A DNA stretch of 64,000 bases from Skeletonema tropicum (taxonomy: Eukaryota > Bacillariophyta > Thalassiosirophyceae > Thalassiosirales > Thalassiosiraceae): NCBI GenBank assembly GCA_037178625.1, contig CM074127.1, forward strand, positions 5,456,001 through 5,520,000, written 5' to 3'. Every line of letters starts with the position of its first letter. Position 1 is the first letter of the stretch. The notes beneath the pieces were generated by a model. That model saw only the letters and a program-made list of their open reading frames with translations. It did no database searches and was not told where the DNA came from. A program made the translations under genes and the position numbers. Shown one piece after another: positions 49,931-60,837 of the stretch.

Positions 49931-50602
49931 CTAGAGTTCTTCCAAAATGGGAATCTTCCTGATTTCAGTATTCTTACCGACTCCAACCTTTGAAGCAGTT
50001 ACAATAAGTTCACCCTCCTTTGTCAACATCGCCTGTATGCTTGACTCGTCAAGATGATGTCCCAGAGCAAAACGCTTGTCAAAACTGATGTGTGACTCAG
50101 GAGTGTTTTCTTCTCCGTGAATATGGAGCACTGTGCCGTCAATCACTTCAATACTGATATCCTTCAGTGGAATATCTGGTATTGAGGTTGTGAGTGATAC
50201 CGAGTCTTCATCTTGTGACAAGTCGAATATAGGGTCAAACCACTTCATAGGTTCATTTTCTTGTAGCTGCTTGAAGAATTGATTAGTCTCCAGTAGTGGA
50301 CTGAAAAACCCATCGTTCCAAATGGGAGGAAACTCCTGAGGGTCATCGCGCTTGAGAGATGTAAAGAATTCGTCAGTTCCATGCAATAGCGAACTTGAAG
50401 GCATAAAGTGGTCAGTAGTACTTCGCAGGTAGTTTCTTTCATGATCAGGATGAGAATGCATCATGTCCAATCGTGAGGATTGCGGTGTAGACGAAAGAAT
50501 AATGTAAGTCGTACCTGCAATTAGCAGCGTTATCCCAAGAGGGATTGCTGCGTAGTAGAGATAGGAGGCTAGTCTGCTGCGATGATGAGTTGTTGTGTGC
50601 AT
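49931..50602 (-). CDS. Membrane-anchored small heat-shock protein (alpha-crystallin domain)
   Basis: 223 residues on the minus strand, ATG at 50602. One transmembrane segment near residues 12-36 (LYYAAIPLGITLLIAGTTYIIL) with a basic start. Residues ~128-215 form an alpha-crystallin domain: VSLTTSIPDIPLKDISIEVIDGTVLHIHGEE, FDKRFALGHHLDESSIQAML, GELIVTASK. The C-terminal KIPILEEL contains the I-x-I/L motif (IPIL) that small HSPs use to assemble. It would hold unfolded proteins at a membrane. Which membrane is unknown; the anchor without a further signal fits the ER or secretory route. Stops 84 bp from the convergent HPP gene. Confidence 0.82.
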   Translation of the reverse strand: MHTTTHHRSRLASYLYYAAIPLGITLLIAGTTYIILSSTPQSSRLDMMHSHPDHERNYLRSTTDHFMPSSSLLHGTDEFFTSLKRDDPQEFPPIWNDGFFSPLLETNQFFKQLQENEPMKWFDPIFDLSQDEDSVSLTTSIPDIPLKDISIEVIDGTVLHIHGEENTPESHISFDKRFALGHHLDESSIQAMLTKEGELIVTASKVGVGKNTEIRKIPILEEL

Positions 50603-51292
50603 TTTGGATTACAGATTACAGTTTATGTGAGGTAACATGCTTGATGCAAAGTGCAGCATAGCAATAGCAATGCGATGAACAATGCTGGAGAAGCGAACCC
50701 GAACCCGAACCCCGAACTCGACGAAACCGTGCTGGAAGAGCTCGGAAGACAGGTGTCAGAAAATTGCTGCAGCTTCAGGTTTCAGCATCAGGCAGCAATC
50801 AGGCAGCATAAAATAAAGTTGGTAGTTGTACTGGCTATTACTACAACACCAGCTACATTGTTGACAGTAAGTGAATGATTGAATCACCAGAACTTTGTGT
50901 TGACGATTTTTCACCTTCAAATTGAAATTCAATGTTGCATGCGGCGGTGGCTAAAATTCAACGTTCGCCGACATATCAGCAAAGATACAGCGGTATGATA
51001 TCGTAGATTTTGTGTCGATCTATAACGGAACGTTGTAATTACTACAATGCCCACCAACTTATTTTGTGGGCCATGTATGATATGATGGGCGGATAGTTGT
51101 GTAAGGGGCCGTAAATACGGCTTTGTTCCATCCAAGTTGTTGCAGTATGCTTGTTACTGAATGAACCTTAGATTTATACTTCATTCCACTCAAAGATTTT
51201 CTGTCTTGTTCTCACCTGTAGCTGTCGAAAGTATTATTTATCGTATCATATCACGGTATATTCACCGTGACCATTAGCAACAACCACGACCA
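50603..51292. other. Intergenic between divergent genes
   Basis: Likely holds promoters of the small HSP gene (minus) and the small membrane protein gene (plus). A 75-codon frame at 50651-50878 has no features. No heat-shock elements were identified with confidence. Confidence 0.45.
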
Positions 51293-51550
51293 ATGACAAC
51301 TGCTGACAACAAAGACAAAAGCAAAAGTGGTGAGGGAGGAATAACACCTCTCCAATTCACCTTTGCAGCAATAATTCTCGGAGCATCCGCTGGACTCACG
51401 ATGTACACCAAACGTACGTCCACCATATTACATCAAATGGAACGAGCGTCCAAGAATGCTACGGAGCGAAAGGGTCCACAGAAATTTGGGCCAAGGACAA
51501 AGAGTGAGTGGGAGAAATTGAGAAATCGTTGGGAGAAGGATGATTTGTAG
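51293..51550 (+). CDS. Small single-pass membrane protein, function unknown
   Basis: 85 residues from an ATG in good context (ACCAATGAC). A hydrophilic start, one transmembrane segment near residues 20-38 (LQFTFAAIILGASAGLTMY), then a basic soluble tail ending GPRTKSEWEKLRNRWEKDD. This layout resembles small assembly factors of mitochondrial membranes, but I do not recognise the family, so this is a guess from architecture. Composition is that of a real gene: no homopolymers, a clear amphipathic tail, and 3' end followed by AT-rich sequence. Confidence 0.55.
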   Translation: MTTADNKDKSKSGEGGITPLQFTFAAIILGASAGLTMYTKRTSTILHQMERASKNATERKGPQKFGPRTKSEWEKLRNRWEKDDL

Positions 51551-52534
51551 GAAAGAGAATGCGTCATTATGATTGTAGATTTGATTAGAGGCGCGTGTAG
51601 GAATAGTAGTGTAGAAATAATAAAGAGGTTGCAAAAGATTCAGTCAAATGACAGATGGAGCGAGGTCGATGCAACAGCATGATGGCACGAGATGATTTCG
51701 TATCATTCCGAAACTAACAAAAGCGTGGATGCATGGCTGACATTGGTAGTGGGGAGGCTAAGAACGAAGCAACAATAATATTTGGGACTGAATGTGATGA
51801 TTTTCAATAATTTGGCATATTGATGCGAAATACATACACTTGGGATTGCAATGACTTCAGAGTAATGCTGAACCAACTAAAGATCGATCAACTCTTAGAG
51901 ATAGATACTAGACAGAGCATCTCTTCGCATTAGGCTGCTACAAGATTTTGCATTCTTGTGGCATCAGTGCGACCAAAGAGGTTGATACAACATCTTTACC
52001 TTGGCAAGAAATACCAGCAGAATTTTTACATATTGCATGTAGTGTCTCACTCCTTTTCGGAAATATGATGCAAAGAAAACAGGCTTTGCTGGTAATTCAC
52101 TGTCCAATCTAGCTAACAATTGAGCTTATTATTGATCAATAGATGTAACGAATAGAATTATTATGAGGATTACTTTACACTGAAGAATAAAGCAGCATCT
52201 CTCGTGAATGGACATGGATTGAGAGGGGCTGCTCTGTTTCGATCGTATCAAATGTTCCGATCGTACCAAACAAAGAAACGAGAAACACATATGAACAGAT
52301 TGTATGTCCAGTCTACTGACGTGGATGTGACATTCACCTACTCAACCATTCAATTTCATGCGAGGGTGAGAATGATATATATTGCGATAACATTTATTGG
52401 TTGACGAAGTGTACATGTCGCGTCATACTCCGGAAATGCGAACAGAAATGATGTTATCGTAGCAATGGCACAAGCTGTCGAAAGGAGGGATAGGCTGCCG
52501 GGCTGGAACAGCTGTAGTTGCAGATTGTTCCGAT

Positions 52535-52713
52535 GTCTGTAGAGATCCACCGCTAATTTGAGCTGAGCTACACTAAGCAAGCGTTAAAAGAAGCAAACAG
52601 AAGCATACGCGGAAAGATGTGGCGCTGTAGACGCTTCCGATTACGGTGGCAAGGGCAACAAGCTGAGCGAGTCCCCCAGCAGCAATGTAATGTTGCAGAT
52701 GATGATAATGATG
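52535..52713 (+). repeat. Diverged direct repeat, copy 1
   Basis: TCTGTAGAGATCC, TTTGAGCTGAGCTA, GAAGCATA, GGAAAGATGTG, GTGGCAAG and AACAAGC follow in the same order as in 52951-53160. Copies are partly diverged, so this is an old tandem duplication or two copies of a small element. Confidence 0.6.
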
Positions 52714-52950
52714 CGTTCTTCCATTGCTTGCATAGGTTTGCTGTATGTTGGCCGGCCTTTGCTTGATAGGTACTCCTACATGCTTGATTCTACCCATCCA
52801 GCCACCACCCGTGTCCATTTTCACAATTTCGATGTTCTCAAGTCAAGACCAAAAGGTGCTGTGCCTCAGTTGCTGTCATAGAGATGTTGAGACGCCACAT
52901 TCTGTCACAATAATTGCGATCCATCCTATGCCCTTCGCTCGCTCAATGTC

Positions 52951-53160
52951 TATCTGTAGAGATCCTCTCTCTAGAGAGGTAGATCCCCGCCCCCGTTTAT
53001 TTGAGCTGAGCTATACCAAGCGTTGAAAGGAGCGAACCGAAGCATATAAGTACGGAAAGATGTGTTGCTATCGACACATCCGATAATAGTGGCAAGAACA
53101 ACAAGCAGAGGAGCCCACCAGCAGCGCTGTAAACAATTTGCAATGACGATGAGAAGATGA
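52951..53160 (+). repeat. Diverged direct repeat, copy 2
   Basis: Second copy of the sequence at 52535-52713, about 420 bp downstream, carrying in addition a CTCTCTCTAGAGAGG palindrome near 52964 that copy 1 lacks. Confidence 0.6.
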
Positions 53161-53639
53161 AGTTTTGTTAAGTTCGTTGTTTGTACTAATGCACACTAGT
53201 ATTTGTTCATGCTCTCGATAGGTTTATATATTATGTAGCTATGCCCAGTATTGCGATGACAAAGGATCCCATACCAAGTGTGTAATGCAGACATCAGAGA
53301 GACACCAAACCGTCCAACTTGAACTCTCTAGAGGCAAGAAAAGTCGCGCCAAAAAACTCACAAGTCTCAGTATTTAAGTCATCAGTCATCAGTCACCCAC
53401 AACGGCCGGGGTCATCTTCTCATGCCGTATCTCTAGCTAGTAGCTAGAGAATGGTGTAATCATCATTCAGTGACCCTCTCTAGAGACTAGAGAAGGACAC
53501 ATTCAACCAACTCTCAGTTGATTGAGTAGGTAATGTTGTGATTGAGTAGGAGTGAAAGAATCATCCTCATATATCCAGCGAGCTGCCCGGCCACAAGCCA
53601 CCTCACTTCATAAAGAACCCATACTTTGCTTGACGCATC

Positions 53640-54794
53640 ATGATAGTACGACGTGATCCTCACCTTTCAAATACAGATGTTTACGCCGCGGAATCGATAC
53701 CGCTATCGACGAACTTGACCACTTCCGCTGCTAAAATCGAGTCATCAACACCTTCATACCAAAAACTATTCCAATTCTTCATCAACGAAAATGCTGGCCT
53801 TCGCCATAGCCACAAATTCCTAATGCTGTTTGCCCTGACAGCAACAGTCTCTGCCTTCTTCATTCTGAACCCTGCAGACTGTCTATCCAACACATCATAC
53901 AACTACAACACATCAACCAGAAGGCTTCAGTCTTGCGCTAAAAATGTCGACAATCATCCACCAGTCCTCTACGGTCACCTGCACATGGCCAAAACGGGCG
54001 GAACGTCCCTCAACGGCATCATGGCCAACAAATTTGATCACGTCTGTGGTCACAAGGGCTACTCCTACGACGCCTACAATGACAATGAACGTTACAAGGC
54101 CAAAGCCGCGGTAGTCATGAGCGGGGGAAAAGCATATTCACGCTCTCGAGTGAACCCAAACATCATGGAGCAGATTGGGTTTGAGAATTGTGATTATGTA
54201 AGTCATGAAACGGATTGGACATTCTGGAGGGATACATTTGGCAAGGGCAAGTTTCATGGCCTCAATATGGAATTGCATGTCCCTTGCCGAGATCGGATTG
54301 AACATCTCATGTCCATGTGCAACTATGAAGAGATTCGAAGGAAGGGAGATCCTGTCTTGAAAAAGCATGTTAGGGATAGCATGCCCACCAAACACAAAAT
54401 TGACTGTGATGCCAAAACTGACGAAGAGTTATTTGACTCCGTCAAAAAGTGCTTCTTGTACCTAGATCGGTACAATCACCAACTGTTGGAGCAATTCGAT
54501 GTCAAATGCTTCGATTTCCGTAATCAATTCACCACCTACATTGATCACATGTCCACAATTCTAAGTCATCGTCGATTTGAATCCACACCGTATGTGAAAC
54601 GAGAGACGAATCATGAGAGGAATAAGGAGGAGGAGTGTATTTGGTACAATGATGAGGTTCGAGCAAAGGTGGATAAGTTTCTTTTGGAAAACATTCCGTA
54701 TTATCAGTTTTGTGATAGGTGTATGGGGAGTGAAAATGAAATTGCTACATCAGGATCGAACTGGAAGAAAGTCTTAGCCTCAACGTCATATTAA
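53640..54794 (+). CDS. Golgi-type sulfotransferase, type II membrane protein
   Basis: 384 residues, single exon, ATG at 53640. A cytosolic tail of ~58 residues is followed by a transmembrane anchor (KFLMLFALTATVSAFFIL, ~59-77) and a luminal domain. The 5'-phosphosulfate-binding loop of PAPS-dependent sulfotransferases is clear: HLHMAKTGGTSLNG near residues 112-126. Further on, conserved Cys residues (CRDRIEHLMSMCNY, CDFRNQF region, CDRC) suggest disulfides as in carbohydrate sulfotransferases. It would transfer sulfate from PAPS to cell-surface or secreted polysaccharides, abundant in diatoms. Acceptor unknown. The 3'-phosphate-binding Arg/Ser region is less certain. Confidence 0.8.
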   Translation: MIVRRDPHLSNTDVYAAESIPLSTNLTTSAAKIESSTPSYQKLFQFFINENAGLRHSHKFLMLFALTATVSAFFILNPADCLSNTSYNYNTSTRRLQSCAKNVDNHPPVLYGHLHMAKTGGTSLNGIMANKFDHVCGHKGYSYDAYNDNERYKAKAAVVMSGGKAYSRSRVNPNIMEQIGFENCDYVSHETDWTFWRDTFGKGKFHGLNMELHVPCRDRIEHLMSMCNYEEIRRKGDPVLKKHVRDSMPTKHKIDCDAKTDEELFDSVKKCFLYLDRYNHQLLEQFDVKCFDFRNQFTTYIDHMSTILSHRRFESTPYVKRETNHERNKEEECIWYNDEVRAKVDKFLLENIPYYQFCDRCMGSENEIATSGSNWKKVLASTSY

Positions 54795-54996
54795 GCTTTG
54801 AATATATATGTTTTATCTAGTCTATTCATCAATGACGCCACACTGCTTCATCTGTAAGCCAGAATGCTGGCCACACTCCACATCCATCGGGCTGATGCCT
54901 TACATCCAAGATGAAGAGACCATATGGTCAAATCTGCGCTTGCCTTCGAGACGGATAGAATCACGCGAGGTCCACTTTTTTGTTCGTGCTCTGAAG

Positions 54997-57200
54997 TCAC
55001 CGGCATTCTGCACCTGGAAACTGTATTGGCACTGCATCACGAAGTTGAGCATGTAGTAATTTCGCTTCGTCAAATGATAGTGTCCCTCCATCTACATGGT
55101 TGTATTGTATTCGAAATGATTGTGACTTGCGCCCGGCAGGGTTGATGTACACATCGCCCAATTTGGTAACGACACACGTGACATATTCTGGACTCGTCCT
55201 TTCCAGAATGCGTGTCAGTGACTCTTCCGTCAACAACAACCTACCACCATCTTCTTCTTCTTCCATCTTTTCTTCTGTATCCTCCTCTGGTGGAAGCCAA
55301 AGTGAAAGATCCATCTGAGGAGCACTTACATGATTTCGGTTGTGCATTAGCTCCTTTCGTTTGTTGGCTGCTGCCCTACCAGCAATACTGGAGACAATGT
55401 CTCGACTTTCGTTTGTGTCTTCGCATGGGACGTAGAATCCCTTCATGAAACGTGCTTTTGGATTGATTGCTGCAGTAGTGGCAGTAGTAGAGGAGGAGGA
55501 GGAGGAGGAGGTGGAAGTGGTACCACCGTCATCATCAAGTAGTAGTGGAGGCATTCGTCCTTTGCGAAAGGGAGGAGATCTTTCTGTGATTTCGGTGGAT
55601 GGTGTCAAAGCATTATCATCGTCACTCTTTGGAACCAGCATATTATCACTGGAACTTACTGATGAAGGAGGACGTCCCATAATCAATCGATTCTTCCCAG
55701 TAAATATTTCAGGAATAAATACCTCCCTAACATCACACCCAGCATTCTCCAACGCAGTCATTCTCGCCTCATCCAACAAATCGGCAAGATTTGGCAAGTA
55801 ACGTTCCTTGGCATTCCAAATTTGCTCATATTCTCGTTTTGCAAATGGTGATGCGACACCTTCCAACAATGTCCGTTTCCGACTATGACAACATGGCACC
55901 AATGCCAATGGCATTTGATACTCGGCAGCAGTTGCAACTAACACATCCGATAGTATCCCACAGGCATGTACGGATGCCAAAAGACAGGATGGATGAGGGA
56001 CAAGTTGTTCTAATCGTGCCTCGACGTAATCAAATCGATCTTGTAAGTGTGGCCATTGTTGTATCATGGATGCGTGGATTAGTTCTGCGGATGGAGGCAT
56101 TTGTACGTCCAGGCAGAAGACTGTTAGTGGTGGTGGCTGTTGTTCTACTATTGAGGCATTGTTGTTGTTGTTGTTGTTGCATTCTTCTTCATCACTTAAC
56201 AATAGTAAAGCCCATGCCAATAGACCATGACCCGCTGCAACATCCACAATCCTCCTTGTAGGTTTTCTCTTATCACTACTACTACCATCAGGAGCATTGA
56301 TATTTCCCATCGTCAAGAATGTATAATGAATATACAGTGCCGAAGCCCAAGTTTCAAATCTAGAGAAGATAGTACATAATTTGAAGATGTGAGTAATAAG
56401 CAATGATTACTATACGAGCAAAACAATAGAACAAAACAACTATGTAGTGATGATAGGAGGAGAGTAACATCACTCACTCACACTTCTTTCCGTGCCACTA
56501 CGCCTGCATTACAAACTGCTTTTGCAAATTGATCAAAAAGATCATCTTGGTATATTACTGTACTCCTATGATTATTGCTGTTGTTGTTGTTGTGACTACT
56601 ACTACTACCATCAACATCATCATGTTCATCCTCTATTATTACTGTTGCATTATTATTGGTCCTCCTATCAAAGAGATGCAAATGTCGTCGACTCAATTTC
56701 TTCTTTTGCATGGATGCAAACGTTGATGATTCATCCCATACGACTGCCGGGTGGGATGTTAAATCGTTTATTCTAGATTGAAGAAGATTCAATATGGTTG
56801 GATCATTGTTGTAGTCGAATAATTGACGATTATTAGTAGTTTGCTGCTGTTGTTGTTGTTTGGAATTAGGGGTGTCTTGGTTTTGTAGAGGGTGTGGTGA
56901 TGTTGTTGTTGTATGATGTGTAGACGTAGTAGATTTCAGTTGTGTCAGTGTCTTTCGATATCTCATTGTCAACTCTGTTCTTCTTTGTGAATGAGTGTTA
57001 TGATCAAGTGAGGTAGCAAAAGCAGATCTTCCACCTCGAAACGCTTGACAACATGATGATGATGTTGCCGAGATGATGTTGGTAGCATAGAATAGCAGCA
57101 GCATCACGAAGCGAAGAAGAAGAAGTAGCCGTCTGTGATGATACGGTGGTAGATTGCCTTTGCTACACATTCTTCGGTAAGGCATCAAGCCAAGCAACAT
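54997..57200 (-). CDS. SAM-dependent methyltransferase fused to an FDX-ACB domain, plastid-type presequence
   Basis: Minus strand, exon 1 57200-56482 and exon 2 56359-54997 (GTGAGT...CTAG intron, phase 2), about 693 residues; the join gives ARKEV-FETWASALYIHYTF. The N-terminus has a hydrophobic signal (LLLLLRFVMLLLFY) followed by SCCQA-FRGG, a likely ASAFAP-type plastid site. The methyltransferase part shows motif I RIVDVAAGHGLLAW (~277), FCLDVQMPP, SVHACGILSDVL and LVPCCHSRK (~395), as in Methyltransf_32-like and TRM13-type enzymes. The C-terminal ~100 residues (MDLSLWLP..., GDVYINPAGRKSQSFRIQY, TLSFDEAKLLHAQLRDA, ending GAECR) match the ferredoxin-fold anticodon-binding domain of phenylalanyl-tRNA synthetase. 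A tRNA or rRNA methyltransferase of the plastid is the natural reading. Confidence 0.72.
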
Positions 57201-57456
57201 CTCTACTTATGAGATCTACCGATAGAGTGATTAGTGATAGTGTGTTCATAGTTCATACATCTTGATCTTTGATGTGATGAGCGTTCTCCCGCCAAAAAGT
57301 CCACATCATCATTGATTGACTCGACTGCAATGTCTGACGTCAATCCCAGCACCACAGAAAAACTTCCATGAGGAAAAATTGCATGCACTATCTGTGTATC
57401 TAACGCATCTCTACACAGCAATATTAGAATCAACAACTATAAGCAGCATAGCAACC
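57201..57456. promoter_or_regulatory. Bidirectional promoter region, 256 bp
   Basis: Separates the start codons of the divergent methyltransferase (minus) and ABC-F (plus) genes, so both must be driven from here. No clear TATA box or known diatom motif could be assigned. Confidence 0.5.
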
Positions 57457-60400
57457 ATGAAGCTCGTTCTCCCACGGGCAGTACTTCTCGTTGCACTGGG
57501 CATAACTCCCTCAGAATGCTTTACCATCCCATCCAAATTGTCCACTTTGTCATCATCAGTAGCTCCACGCGTCACAACAACAACAACTAATTTCCAAAGT
57601 ACATCCTCACTTATATCTTCGTCTTCATCATCGACTACGGCACTTTATGCCAAAAAGAAGAAAAAGGGAAATTCACCCAAGGATGCTGCATTAGCTGCAT
57701 TGGAGGCACTCGAGGCTCAAGAAAATGCTGCTGCTGCTTCTGCTTCTGCCTCCGCCACCGCCACGGCAGTATTTGATGATGCCGATGAACCCCTTTCCAA
57801 AAAGGAACAAATGGCTTTGGAAAAGAAGAATAAAAAGAACAACAAGAAAAAAGGAGGAGGTGCACCACCACCTGCAGCAGCAGGAGCAGCAGTTGACTTT
57901 GACGCATTATTCAATGATGAACCACTCACCAAAAAGGAACAAATGAAGCTCGAAAAGCAACGTCAAAAGGATGCCAAGAAGGCACAAAAGAATCAAGAAC
58001 GTCAGGCCGCTGCTGAAAAGGAAGAGATGGAGAAGAATAAACGTAAAAAGGCATTAAAGGCCCTGGCGGAGATGGAGGCTGCTGAAAAGGAGGCGGGGAT
58101 GGTCCATGATACAACTAATGGTGATAGTGATGTGAATGGTGCTGATGGAGGAGGAGGACCTCCCATGAGTAAAAAGGAAATGAAAATGGCCGCAAAAAAG
58201 GCAGAGAAGGAGGCACAGAAAAAGGCGAAAAAGGAATTAAAGAAACGAGCCAAAAAGTTGGGTGTGACTGTGGAAGAATTGGAACAAATGGAACAACAGG
58301 AACAATCGGGTGTGGATGAATATGGTATTCCAATTGATGTCAATGGTGGTGGTGGTGGTGGTGGTGTCAATGGAGATGCTACTGTTGCTGCTGCTACTGC
58401 CACCACTGCAGCACAACCTGCTGTAGCAGAAGCACCACCCAAAAAGGCAAAACTTACCGCCGAGGAACGTATCCGCAAGGAACGTCCACCACCACGTATC
58501 CGTGTTATGGAATCGTCTCAACCAGACTACACGGCCCTCCGTCTTGAAAATATTGCCATCACCTTTCGTGATCAGCCCGTCCTCAAGTCTGCCACGTGGG
58601 GTGTCCAAACGGGTGATCGTATAGGATTGGTCGGGGCCAATGGTGCCGGTAAGACGACTCAATTACGTATCCTTGCGGGTGAATTGGAACCCACTGCAGG
58701 GGATGTCATCAAGTCCTCCAAGGATTTACGTGTGGCTATGCTCCGTCAAGAATTTATTGATGAGATTGTTCTAACGAGGACATTGCGTGAGGAATTCATG
58801 GCGGTATTTACCGAAGAAGCCGATATTATGAATTCATTACGTGAGGCTGAGGAGGAATTGGCACAGTTGAGTGGCACGGCCGATGATGCCGATAAGATGC
58901 AAGAGATTTTAGATCGTATGACCAAGTTGCAAAATAAGGCCGATGCCAAGAATGTGAATGCGTTGGATAGTCGAGTTAGTAAGATTATGGATTTGATGGG
59001 GTTTGAACCGGAAGAGGGGGATTATTTGGTTAGTGCGTTTAGTGGGGGGTGGAAGATGAGGATTGGGTTGGGAAAGGTTTTGTTGCAAGATCCGAATATT
59101 CTTTTGTTGGATGAACCGACGAATCACTTGGTCAGTAGTCATTCCTATATTACGTGTTTGTGTATGTGTGTTTTTGTTTGTGTTTGTCATTTGTGTTCAC
59201 TAACACCCGCTTCTTCAATCGTTCTGTGCACGATATATTATTGATAGGATTTGGAAAGTGTCGAATGGCTAGAGGCATTCTTAAGGAATCAAAACTTACC
59301 AATGGTCATTGTAAGTCACGATCGTGAGTTTTTGGATCAAGTTTGCACCAAAATCGTCGATGCCGAAGGCGGTCTCTGCACCGAATACAACGGCAACTAT
59401 TCCAGGTTTTTACAATTGAAAAAGTCACGTATGGATGCATGGAATGCAGCGTACAATGCGCAAGAGAAGAAAATAAAGGAGGAGAAGCAGTGGATTAATA
59501 AATTCAAACTGAAACAACCGCAGGCGGTGAAGCAGCGTCAGGCGCAGTTGGAGAAATTGGTCAAGAGTCCGGAGTATGTCCAAAAACCTCCGTTTGTTGG
59601 TAAGCCATTCCGTTTCCGATTTCCGGATGCTCCTCGATTAAGTCCTGAGGTGGCCGAGGTAAAGGGACTCAGTCATGCGTATGGCGATGGTGCCAATCCG
59701 TTGTTCGAAGAAAGCGATTTGTTCATTGAAAAGGGCGATAGAATTGCAATCATTGGACCCAACGGCTCCGGAAAGTCGACCTTGTTGCGAATTTTAATGG
59801 GCAAAGAAGAGCCAGATGAAGGTTCAGCTGAAATCATCGGAAGCAATGTGTATCCTGCATACTTTGAGCAAAATCAAGCGGATGTTCTTGACTTGGATAA
59901 GACTGTCGTTGATACAGTACAAGCAGCTAGTCATGGCCAATCATATAATGAATTGCGTGCATTGCTCGGTCAATTCCTTTTCAAGGGAGATGCGGTGGAA
60001 AAGAAGGTCGAGAACTTGAGTGGAGGAGAAAAGGCACGACTTTCGCTGTGCTGTATGATGTTGAAGGAGTCGAATTTGTTAATATTGGACGAGCCGACGA
60101 ATCACTTGGTGCGTGTATCGCATTTATTTCTTTGTTTGCTTTTCTCTTGAATGTATTGTTTCATGTCATTACTCATCATGGCCCTGTGCTCTTGCTGTCA
60201 CGACATCTATAATTACAGGACATTCCAGCAAAAGAAATGCTCGAGGAGGCACTGCAACACTTTGATGGGTCAGTAGTAGTGATATCACATGATCGTTACT
60301 TCATCAGTAAGGTCGCAACAACAATCGTCGCAATTGAAGACAAGAAACTTGTGAAGTATGGAGGAGATTACAAATTCTACATGGACAAGAGTAAGGATTT

Positions 60401-60578
60401 CAAGAAAAAGGTTGAAGCCCGATACTTCGCTGGAGGCGCAAGAATTGGCAGTGCACCAGTAATTGATTTAGAAGAAATGAAAAAGCCTAAGAAGAACTTC
60501 GGGGGTGCCAAGACTGCCAATTTGGTCACAAGGAAAAACAAGGGAATCAAGAATGCCAAGAGAAACAAGCCACAATAA
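57457..60578 (+). CDS. ABC-F family ATPase, plastid-type, ribosome-associated
   Basis: Exons 57457-59130, 59248-60108 and 60219-60578 give about 964 residues. Residues 1-21 form a signal peptide ending SEC-FTIPS, an ASAFAP-type plastid site, followed by a Ser/Thr transit region. A long Lys/Glu/Ala-rich extension (~60-370, repeats of PLSKKEQMALEK type) precedes two ABC domains. Domain 1: GANGAGKTT (~394), FSGGW signature, LLLDEPTNHL. Then the ABC-F linker with INKFKLKQPQAVKQRQAQ. Domain 2: GPNGSGKST (~728), LSGGE (~814), LILDEPTNHL. No membrane segments. ABC-F proteins bind ribosomes near the E site and rescue or regulate translation. The first signature is FSGGW instead of LSGGQ, as in several ABC-F proteins. 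Both introns follow the same DEPTNHL codon in the two halves. Confidence 0.88.
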
Positions 60579-60837
60579 GTCTCGTCTCATTTAATTGATT
60601 TGTTAACCAACTGATATTGCACATCAAGTAGATGTATTCATTCTTATTCTTCGTGTAACAAGCAGAAATCACACCGGTGCAGCACAGGGCACATAAGTAA
60701 AAGAATCTTGCATTGAGTATTGAGTCGGTGTTTCTGCATGAGATGATCTACTGCTTCCACGTCATCACCTCAACTTTTTCATCGGACTCTTCACTTCAGA
60801 CTTCATTTCTACAGCAACAACTATCGACTTGATCACC

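Larger units (their letters stand above)
51551..53639. other. 2-kb gene-poor region
   Basis: No supportable gene. Contains a ~180-bp sequence in two direct copies (listed separately) and TCTCTAGAGA palindromes near 52975 and 53480. The right end must hold the sulfotransferase promoter. Confidence 0.5.
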
